29,345 bases of DNA from a virus. Positions 22,525 to 28,412 of the stretch are shown here, piece by piece. A program made the position numbers and the translations under genes. The notes beneath the pieces are model-generated. The model saw nothing but the letters and a program-made list of their open reading frames with translations, was not told the DNA's origin and searched no databases. The stretch is taken from the IMG/VR virus record IMGVR_UViG_3300008114_003575, positions 1 through 29,345 of that record. The stretch is one strand, 5' to 3'. Each line of letters starts with the position of its first letter. The stretch's first letter is position 1.

Positions 22525-23096
22525 TGAAAGTAAGTAAAGAAGTCAGAGATTGCTTACTTGAAATACACAAAACAAAAAGAGTAAGCTTAGAAGGTAATAT
22601 ACTGAAGCTTATTGAACCAGAGGAAGGAGATAATGAATTTAAAAATTATCTAACTGGATCAATAGAAAAGGATAAGGAGGGAAGAAAGAAAAGACTTGAA
22701 ATAACTAAACAGGTACAGGAAAGAAATCGTGAGCTTCAAGCTTCCGAAGAAGAGAATATAAGAATAAACGAAGAGCTTAAAATCGCATTAGAGGAAGCTG
22801 AAATAGCAAAAAACGAAGCTTTAGAAGCAAAAGACATTGCACTAAACGATTTGGATATTATACAAAAAAGATCACAAACCGAACTTATAGGCACTATAGT
22901 TAAAGTTGCTTTGCTTGTTATTATAAGTGTTGGAGTTATTACTACAATTATGTATGCAATAGCTATGATGACAGGAAAAGACACACAAATAATAGGGTCC
23001 ACCTGGAGTAATATGTTCGGAATACTCCTAACCAACGCATTCTCTATAGTTGGTACTATCATGGGGGTTAAATACGCTAGCGAAAAAAAGGAATGA
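22524..23096 (+). CDS. Coiled-coil protein with two C-terminal TM helices, third gene of the signalling operon
   Basis: A 190-residue protein: a charged N-terminal segment (~1-55), a long coiled coil (~55-118, rich in E/A/K with heptad spacing), then two transmembrane helices (~122-146 and ~160-183) and a short basic/acidic tail. The coil resembles signalling linkers in sensor proteins. Its gene overlaps the receiver stop by one base. It may be a membrane-bound target of the receiver, for example a channel- or holin-like effector gated by the cytoplasmic coil; this is speculation from topology and gene order. No named family recognised. Confidence 0.8.
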   Translation: MKVSKEVRDCLLEIHKTKRVSLEGNILKLIEPEEGDNEFKNYLTGSIEKDKEGRKKRLEITKQVQERNRELQASEEENIRINEELKIALEEAEIAKNEALEAKDIALNDLDIIQKRSQTELIGTIVKVALLVIISVGVITTIMYAIAMMTGKDTQIIGSTWSNMFGILLTNAFSIVGTIMGVKYASEKKE

Positions 23097-23097
23097 C

Positions 23098-23138
23098 AAA
23101 AAAAGAGAGCCAGGATGGTTGCGATTCTCCTGACTCTC
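23098..23138 (-). terminator. Rho-independent terminator, minus strand
   Basis: On the minus strand GAGAGTCAGGA pairs with TCCTGGCTCTC (11 bp with one G-U wobble, 12-base loop), followed by seven T (A at 23098-23104). On the plus strand the same position is a C-A mismatch and no T-run follows, so the element is oriented for the minus-strand gene 23165-23650. It lies right after the stop of the plus-strand signalling operon. Confidence 0.8.
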
Positions 23139-23174
23139 GATGATACTTGCGTAACATCACGGTCCTAAGCCGTG
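23139..23174 (-). ncRNA. Tandem hairpins abutting the minus-strand terminator
   Basis: Read on the minus strand, CACGG/CCGTG closes a 7-base loop (23158-23174), and next to it GATGTTAC/GTATCATC (one U-U mismatch) closes a GCAA GNRA tetraloop (23139-23158). With the terminator stem (23105-23138) this makes three hairpins end to end with almost no unpaired bases. The first overlaps the stop codon of the minus-strand gene. It could be a structured 3' end, a small stable RNA or a stabiliser. It does not fold as a tRNA. Confidence 0.4.
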
Positions 23175-23650
23175 TAAGATCTTAATTTTCTTTGTTTCTG
23201 TATTCTATTATATCTTAATAATTCATGTAAATGAAACAAACAAAGAATAGTTATTGCAAATATTTCAGCATATAATATGCTATGGAATAAAAATAATATA
23301 GAAGCAGAATAGGGTACTATCGCCCAGTTTATTTTTTTGTTTAACAAAAGTGGATAAAAATTAAACAAAAAGAAGGATATAGCAAATATATTATGAAGAC
23401 TTTCATTAGTATTAAAAGAGAATGCAGTCAAAAGCAATAGCATTACTGCAGGAATTCTCCATCTATTTAGAGAGAATAGAAAATATGATGTTGAAGCATT
23501 TACTATTATAAACATTGGTTGCATAGGTGTAATCCAATAAGAAGATATAGATGGAAGTTCTCCTATTGATCCTATGTATATAAAAGGAGCTATAGCTGCC
23601 ATTAAAATTACAAGAAACCTTAGAATGAAATCTTTCTGATTATTGAACAT
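23165..23650 (-). CDS. Polytopic membrane protein
   Basis: A 161-residue hydrophobic protein with about five or six transmembrane helices and a basic C-terminus (LRYNRIQKQRKLRSYTA). I chose the ATG at 23650, since a longer frame to 23773 would run into the opposite-strand gene at 23667 and adds an unlikely N-terminus. It is the only minus-strand gene between 9115 and 26771, has its own terminator, and is larger than most phage membrane proteins; this looks like a separately acquired cassette. No family recognised. Confidence 0.65.
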   Translation of the reverse strand: MFNNQKDFILRFLVILMAAIAPFIYIGSIGELPSISSYWITPMQPMFIIVNASTSYFLFSLNRWRIPAVMLLLLTAFSFNTNESLHNIFAISFFLFNFYPLLLNKKINWAIVPYSASILFLFHSILYAEIFAITILCLFHLHELLRYNRIQKQRKLRSYTA

Positions 23651-23666
23651 ATAATATGTATTCGAT

Positions 23667-23873
23667 ATGGCTAGAAAAAAAATAGAAATCGTCGGGGAAT
23701 ATGAGGAAGATATTTCTACTTTAACGGGTAAAAGAAAAATCCTATTTAATAATATGAGAAAACTACACCCCAAAGGAAATAAAAAAGCACAAATGGGTTT
23801 ATGTTTAGATCTAGATGATAGTAGGGTTGATCATTATATAAATTGCATATTTAATGTAAACGAAAAGAGATGA
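23667..23873 (+). CDS. Small basic hypothetical protein
   Basis: A 68-residue, basic, soluble protein (MARKKIEIVGEYEEDISTL...) with a helical DNA-binding-like look (KRKILFNNMRKLHPKGNKKAQMGLCLDLDD broken across ~22-50), but no definite helix-turn-helix. Divergent from the membrane protein gene with only 16 bases between the two start codons, so their promoters must lie inside each other's coding regions or be absent. ATGA overlap with the next gene. Confidence 0.55.
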   Translation: MARKKIEIVGEYEEDISTLTGKRKILFNNMRKLHPKGNKKAQMGLCLDLDDSRVDHYINCIFNVNEKR

Positions 23874-24121
23874 AAAAAATATTCTATTTATCATTTGGTA
23901 TTTCAATCCTATTTTCTTGTAATACTAAAACAAAAAAAATACACCACTCGTGTACAGTAACTTCTTTTGAAGAACAAAAAAAATATTCAATCCATGATGA
24001 AATGAGTCGAACAAAGTATACCGTTGGTACATCATGTGGTGACAGAAAATTTATTGTCTATAGAAAGTATAATATAGGGGACACAATAACATTAACTGAG
24101 GTTATTGTAGAGAAAGATTAA
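23870..24121 (+). CDS. Small lipoprotein
   Basis: An 83-residue protein with a lipoprotein signal: MKKIFYLSFGISILFSC, where Cys-17 follows L-F-S. The mature part (about 66 residues) has two more cysteines that could form a disulfide (HHSCTVTS and GTSCGD) and looks beta-rich. It lies directly before the endolysin gene, where an outer-membrane spanin would be expected, but its sequence is not Pro-rich or coil-forming as o-spanins often are. A lysis or superinfection-related envelope role is inferred from position only. Confidence 0.7.
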   Translation: MKKIFYLSFGISILFSCNTKTKKIHHSCTVTSFEEQKKYSIHDEMSRTKYTVGTSCGDRKFIVYRKYNIGDTITLTEVIVEKD

Positions 24122-24133
24122 AATACTAATTTG

Positions 24134-24143
24134 GGATATATAA
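24134..24143 (+). promoter_or_regulatory. Candidate phage promoter element GGATATATAA upstream of the endolysin
   Basis: The decamer ends 17 bases before the endolysin ATG (24161). It is also the left arm of an inverted repeat: GGGATATA (24133-24140) and TATATCCC (24153-24160), with the right arm touching the start codon. The repeat could be an operator for a dimeric repressor or could occur by chance in this A/T-rich sequence. Confidence 0.5.
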
Positions 24144-24160
24144 AATAAAAATTATATCCC

Positions 24161-24973
24161 ATGATACTTAAATTAGGCTCTAAGGGTACCGAAGTAGAAA
24201 AACTACAAAACTTTCTAGGTCTCCCAATAAACGGAAATTTTGATGAATCTGTAGACAAGGCTTTAAAGGCTTGGCAAAAATCTAACGGATTAAAAGATGA
24301 CGGTATAGCAGGTCCAGTAACCCTCAAAAAAATGGGTATACTATTAGAATCTGATATGCCTGTAACAAACTCAGCATTTAAATTAGAAAAATTAAAAGGA
24401 CATATTCCTGATTCTGTTATAGCACAGATACCAGACACTGCTGCTAAATTTGGAATAACCAATACACTTAGATTAGCTCACTTCCTTTCACAATGCGGAC
24501 ATGAGTCGGGGGGATTTAAAGCAGTTTCAGAAAATCTTAATTATTCAGCAGATGGACTTAAAAAAGTATTTGGTAAGTATTTCCCTGGAAATCTTAATGA
24601 ATCATATGCTAAGCAACCGGAAAAAATAGCTTCTAGAGTTTATGGAAGTAGAATGGGTAATGGCGACGAAGCTTCTAAAGAAGGATGGAAATTTAGAGGA
24701 AGAGGTTATATCCAATTAACTGGTAAATCTAATTATCAATCATTTGATGCTATCGTTGAAGATGATATTATAAATAATCCGGATCTAGTAGCAACTAAAT
24801 ATCCGTTAATGTCAGCTGCGTTCTTTTTTAATAAAAATGGTCTTTGGACTATATGCGATAAAGGAGCTGATGATGCAACAGTTACAGCAGTAACAAAAAG
24901 AGTTAACGGTGGAACATTAGGACTTGCTGATAGAATTAAACACTTTAAAGAGTATTACAATCTACTTAAATAA
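24161..24973 (+). CDS. Endolysin: peptidoglycan-binding domain plus GH19 chitinase/lysozyme-like domain
   Basis: A 270-residue lysin. Residues ~1-65 form a PG_binding_1 domain (LKLGSKGTEVEKLQNFLGL, then GIAGPVTLKKMG). Residues ~80-270 form a GH19-type glycoside hydrolase: LAHFLSQCGHESGGF with the catalytic Glu, then WKFRGRGYIQLTGKSNY and a C-terminal VTKRVNGGTLGLADR. It would cut the glycan backbone of the host wall at lysis. There is no signal peptide, so a holin or similar must release it. The next gene starts 7 bases downstream. Confidence 0.92.
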   Translation: MILKLGSKGTEVEKLQNFLGLPINGNFDESVDKALKAWQKSNGLKDDGIAGPVTLKKMGILLESDMPVTNSAFKLEKLKGHIPDSVIAQIPDTAAKFGITNTLRLAHFLSQCGHESGGFKAVSENLNYSADGLKKVFGKYFPGNLNESYAKQPEKIASRVYGSRMGNGDEASKEGWKFRGRGYIQLTGKSNYQSFDAIVEDDIINNPDLVATKYPLMSAAFFFNKNGLWTICDKGADDATVTAVTKRVNGGTLGLADRIKHFKEYYNLLK

Positions 24974-24980
24974 TAAAAAT

Positions 24981-25589
24981 ATGAGCTATACAAGAGAACA
25001 GATAGAAAAAGCAGTAAAAGCTAAAGGATATGTTTGGTTTGAAGACACAACAAACAAAACATACGACGTTAATATAATAGGAATTAGAAATACGTCTCCT
25101 TCTGTATACAAAAAAGTTACAAACGTTTTTGATGACCATTTAACAATATCATTTAAAGACGAGAGCTTAAATTGGCAATCGTATTGTTGGATGGGAACTT
25201 GCGACCCAGGAAAGAAAGGTGTTATGGAATTTCATAACAATAAAGGAGTAGCAAGATTAGTTCCTGGCCAATATAGAGGGGTTTGGAAAATAGATAAACA
25301 TCAAGGTAAATACGATGCACTTTGCCAAAGAAACGGTAATGTTACAGTTTGGAGAGATGCTAACAGAGATTTACTTTTTGAAGAAAAAGTTACTGACACT
25401 GGTATGTTTGGAATTAACATACATAAAGCAGGAACAGATTCTACTTGGGTAGAAAATTGGTCAGAAGGATGTCAGGTATTTAAAAGAGTTAAGGATTTCG
25501 ATTCTTTTATGAGCATATGCAGAAAAGCATCTAAGATACACGGAAACAAATTCTCTTACACCTTATTAGAATCTACTGATATAATATAA
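24981..25589 (+). CDS. YkuD/L,D-transpeptidase-like wall enzyme (putative)
   Basis: A 202-residue protein; ATG 24981 is chosen because it gives a normal N-terminus (MSYTREQIEKAVKAKGY) after the endolysin stop. The key motif is FGINIHKAG (His) followed about 15 residues later by NWSEGCQVF (Ser-x-Gly-Cys), matching the His…[ST]-x-G-C signature of YkuD-fold enzymes, which cut or join peptide bridges at meso-diaminopimelate. The segment WQSYCWMGTCDPGKKGVM lies before it. It directly follows the GH19 lysin, so the two probably attack glycan and peptide parts together. A structural virion role is also possible. Confidence 0.65.
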   Translation: MSYTREQIEKAVKAKGYVWFEDTTNKTYDVNIIGIRNTSPSVYKKVTNVFDDHLTISFKDESLNWQSYCWMGTCDPGKKGVMEFHNNKGVARLVPGQYRGVWKIDKHQGKYDALCQRNGNVTVWRDANRDLLFEEKVTDTGMFGINIHKAGTDSTWVENWSEGCQVFKRVKDFDSFMSICRKASKIHGNKFSYTLLESTDII

Positions 25590-25602
25590 TATGAAAAAGA
25601 AA

Positions 25603-26769
25603 ATGAAACATTTACATCTTTTTGAATCGTACGTCGATAAAATATATGAAGTAAGAATGGATCCACACTGGATCGAAAGAACTAGTTTAAAGGATGTAAT
25701 GTCCAGAGCTTTGCCATATAATAGTAACTTTGCTTATGGTTTTAGAGTCAGTAAATTTTTGGATGATAAAAATAATGATGTGTCCAAGGCTCAAGCTATT
25801 TCAAATCTTAATATTGATGAAAATAAATTGAATACATACATAAGTAAAGCTATTCATTATATTACTAATAGTAAAAAATTAAAAGATTGGTTACCTGATA
25901 ATAATAATCCTATACAAATGTTAGACCTGGGAAGAATATGTTTTAATAACGGAACTTATAAATACTATCCAGTTATAAAATCAGGAAAGGGTCCAGGACA
26001 AATAGAGCAATTTTATACTGAGGGAGATAATATATGGGGAGCAGTTAAAGACAATGACTTAGGTATTACGGTAAAATATTATCCTTCTGACGGAAGCGGG
26101 ATTGAAAGAATGTATGCAGATTTTCAAAGAGATACAGGATTCTCTTCTAGTGTTTTCTATAAAAACTCTTCATGGGGTTATCCTTACGGTGAAGATTTCG
26201 AAATAGTGGTCGATCTTACTGATGATAATCAAGTATCTATTGAGAGTAAGTTAAAAGAGCAGTCAGAGGGAAGAGAATGGAAAATGGGGCCTGAGGAAAG
26301 GGAAGAACATGTTCTTGCTGAACCGAATTATTTTGCTCTTGAATTAAAAAGGATACAATTATCTCCAGGATTAGTAATTGCTATAGAGAATCAAGAAACA
26401 GGGAAGAAAAATTTATGGCAAGTTTCTTATATATCTAATGCTGATGAGCTCTATCAAATATATTTAGAAGACAAAAAAAATAAAACGGAACTTTTAAAAT
26501 CACAGCCTTTAATTTTTTATGGTGTAGCTGTTGAAGAAACTACGAGATATATAGGTAATAAACCAATTAATAAAATATCGGTAATTGGATCGAGCATTGG
26601 AAGAAAAGTAACTCTAAATCCTGGTGATTTCGTATACATAAGAAAACAAATAAGATCTAGTTATGGCGGTGTAGATGATCCTAATGTTAGATATAAATTC
26701 AAATTTGTTACATCGGAGCCTAGTATATTAAAAAGAGGGTCAGCTCAGATAGCTTTAGAATACGTATAA
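25603..26769 (+). CDS. Tag-family protein of unknown function
   Basis: A 388-residue protein. The ATG at 25603 rather than 25591 gives the tag MKHLHLFESYVDKIYE, with Lys-2, His-3, Leu-4, Phe-7, Tyr-10 and I-Y-E at 14-16 (one residue later than in the others). The rest is soluble alpha/beta, with no transmembrane segment and no catalytic motif I recognise. Segments include HWIERTSLKDVMSRALPY (~23-40), reminiscent of a toxin/BrnT-like 'H..(E/D)R' motif but not diagnostic, and a beta-rich C-terminal third (~250-388). It ends tail to tail with the minus-strand genes, one base apart. A terminator at 26816 serves it. Confidence 0.75.
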   Translation: MKHLHLFESYVDKIYEVRMDPHWIERTSLKDVMSRALPYNSNFAYGFRVSKFLDDKNNDVSKAQAISNLNIDENKLNTYISKAIHYITNSKKLKDWLPDNNNPIQMLDLGRICFNNGTYKYYPVIKSGKGPGQIEQFYTEGDNIWGAVKDNDLGITVKYYPSDGSGIERMYADFQRDTGFSSSVFYKNSSWGYPYGEDFEIVVDLTDDNQVSIESKLKEQSEGREWKMGPEEREEHVLAEPNYFALELKRIQLSPGLVIAIENQETGKKNLWQVSYISNADELYQIYLEDKKNKTELLKSQPLIFYGVAVEETTRYIGNKPINKISVIGSSIGRKVTLNPGDFVYIRKQIRSSYGGVDDPNVRYKFKFVTSEPSILKRGSAQIALEYV

Positions 26770-26770
26770 A

Positions 26771-27037
26771 TTATATTCTTTTTATTGATATTTTAAGATC
26801 CCCGGATCCCTTTATGAGGCGATGATATTCGCCTCTTTTTATTTGTATAGGTCCTTTTAATTCTATAGGTAGCTGGTTATCAAATTGAAATCTCCAGTCG
26901 GTTTCTTCAAGTGATTCGATAGTTCTGTCCTCGTCGTCAAAATGCCATTTTAATTCCTCATCAAATAATGACTCCTTAAATATTCTAATTGATTCTTTAT
27001 CAGAAACCCATTCCTCATTAAAAGGTAATTCCTCCAT
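26771..27037 (-). CDS. Small acidic hypothetical protein
   Basis: An 88-residue acidic protein (many E/D/W in the first 50 residues) with a basic C-terminus (LKISIKRI). It is the last gene of the minus-strand group and starts 2 bases after the stop of the 189-residue gene. Its 3' coding region carries the hairpin terminator that serves the opposite strand. No family recognised. Confidence 0.6.
   Translation of the reverse strand: MEELPFNEEWVSDKESIRIFKESLFDEELKWHFDDEDRTIESLEETDWRFQFDNQLPIELKGPIQIKRGEYHRLIKGSGDLKISIKRI
26816..26843 (+). terminator. Rho-independent terminator inside an opposite-strand gene
   Basis: GAGGCGA (26816-26822), six-base loop, TCGCCTC (26829-26835), then a run of five T and further A/T. 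It lies 47 bases after the stop of the plus-strand tagged gene (26769), but within the C-terminal codons of the convergent minus-strand gene. Confidence 0.8.
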
Positions 27038-27039
27038 AA

Positions 27040-27609
27040 TTATTCGAACCTTTTTTTCTCTGCTATATGATTTATGTAATCATTTAGCTCTAATTCTTTT
27101 CCGTTTTTAACTACATAAAAGGTGTATTTATTATTGCCTACATCTTCTCTAGTAGTTCTATCTATAATATCTTCAACTCCTAGTTTAAATTTAAGTCTAT
27201 TTGCTAGAACCTCTCTTGTTTTTTCATCGTTAAATTCCCATTGGAACTCAGAAATAATATTCGTTATTTCTTCCCTAATTATATCACTCTCAACGCTAGA
27301 AGGAACTAAATTATTAAGATGTCCTATATTTGATAAATGATTTGCAATAGTAGGAACAAGATACATTTTCATCATAAGAACAGGTGTCATTGTAACCTCA
27401 TCTATCCATGACTCAAATTCAAAATTCATAATTTTATCCTTGTGCATATCTATGTAATCCTCAATAACCTCTATACATCCCTCATAGTCGTCAGTAAGAT
27501 CCTCCATTGTGAATGGGAAGAATTTTTTAATTGACTTAGGTCCTCTTTGTAGGGATTCTATTTTTTCAAATATCGTTTCTCTGATATCTTTTTTTATATT
27601 TTTTTCCAT
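27040..27609 (-). CDS. Hypothetical structural-type phage protein
   Basis: A 189-residue soluble, acidic and helical N-terminal part (~1-120) followed by a segment with the pattern NDEKTREVLANRLKFKLG…DIIDRTTREDVGNNKYTFYVV (~128-170), which loosely recalls the C-terminal domain of contractile tail-sheath-like proteins (partial order, then assembly strand). The protein is too short to be a sheath, so this is only a hint. It lies in the minus-strand group with the capsid gene, which supports a virion or morphogenesis role. Confidence 0.65.
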   Translation of the reverse strand: MEKNIKKDIRETIFEKIESLQRGPKSIKKFFPFTMEDLTDDYEGCIEVIEDYIDMHKDKIMNFEFESWIDEVTMTPVLMMKMYLVPTIANHLSNIGHLNNLVPSSVESDIIREEITNIISEFQWEFNDEKTREVLANRLKFKLGVEDIIDRTTREDVGNNKYTFYVVKNGKELELNDYINHIAEKKRFE

Positions 27610-27621
27610 CTGTTTTTATTT

Positions 27622-28410
27622 TTAATTGTTTTCTGGATTAATATTTTTGTGTAATATTCTCCAATTTATTGGTAGACTTGTATTTTTTTCTGGGTCTATT
27701 TTCTCAAATTTTCTCCATTCCCCAAAAAGATCCCTTCCTTCTAATATTGATTTTTCTATATGATCTATATTTTTAAATTCGTCCTTATTATATTCCTGAT
27801 GAGCAAAATTCTCTAACTTGTTTGCTATCATTTCAGATCCACCAAAGTAAGTTAAATGCCATCCTCCATTTTCCCACCACTGACAATTAAATGTTAATCT
27901 ACATTCATCTGGGGTTTTACTTTTTAGTGTTCCCCAATTTACTACTTTGGGGTGATACCATTTATTAGATATGTCTTTATTATATAAGTTTCCAAAATAT
28001 GTTGTCATTTCCATCTTACATATACAATCTAAATTATAGTCCGATGTTTTTATATAATTTACTCTCTCCGAGTTTAATATTTCATCAACATCTGTTATAA
28101 AAACCACATCATTATTTGATAGACCTAAAGAATAAAGAGTAGGCATGAAAGAATTTCTTTGGAATTTTTCTCTCCCCCATGGATCATTTATATTGCTAGG
28201 ATAATATACCTTAACATGTATTATTTTATCTAGCCATCCTGCAAATCTTTGTTTATTATCCTCGAAGATAAATCTTTTATCCTCGCCTTTATGTGTTTTT
28301 TCTGCTTCTACTAGTATAAATTTATCTACTACACTGTAAAGTTCTTTTAGTCTTAATTCTAAAATATCTAACTCATTATAGAATGTAAAACAATCAATGG
28401 CTTTTTTCAT
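27622..28410 (-). CDS. GT17-like glycosyltransferase
   Basis: A 262-residue protein with the glycosyltransferase family 17 layout. It begins MKKAIDCFTFYNELDILELRL, then LYSVVDKFILVEAEKTHKG and KIIHVKVYYP, and has a D-x-D type metal/sugar-nucleotide site in VFITDVDEIL. WWENGGWHLTYFGG follows near residue 190. The start at 28410 follows the stop of the capsid-like gene by 2 bases; a longer frame from 28437 would overlap it. GT17 enzymes add N-acetylglucosamine in eukaryotes; bacterial and phage relatives have unknown acceptors. Position suggests glycosylation of virion proteins or, less likely, host surface sugars. Confidence 0.85.
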   Translation of the reverse strand: MKKAIDCFTFYNELDILELRLKELYSVVDKFILVEAEKTHKGEDKRFIFEDNKQRFAGWLDKIIHVKVYYPSNINDPWGREKFQRNSFMPTLYSLGLSNNDVVFITDVDEILNSERVNYIKTSDYNLDCICKMEMTTYFGNLYNKDISNKWYHPKVVNWGTLKSKTPDECRLTFNCQWWENGGWHLTYFGGSEMIANKLENFAHQEYNKDEFKNIDHIEKSILEGRDLFGEWRKFEKIDPEKNTSLPINWRILHKNINPENN

Positions 28411-28412
28411 AA

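Noticed and set aside
22736-23062. A hydrophobic minus-strand ORF opposite the third signalling gene
   Set aside because: It is antisense of a clear coiled coil and membrane helices in a tight operon; no start context.
23105-23174. A tRNA or known ribozyme on either strand
   Set aside because: The 5-bp stem with a 7-base loop looks like an anticodon arm, but position 33 is not T, and there is no matching acceptor stem, T-arm or D-arm. No hammerhead or twister core was seen. It is better read as terminator plus hairpins.
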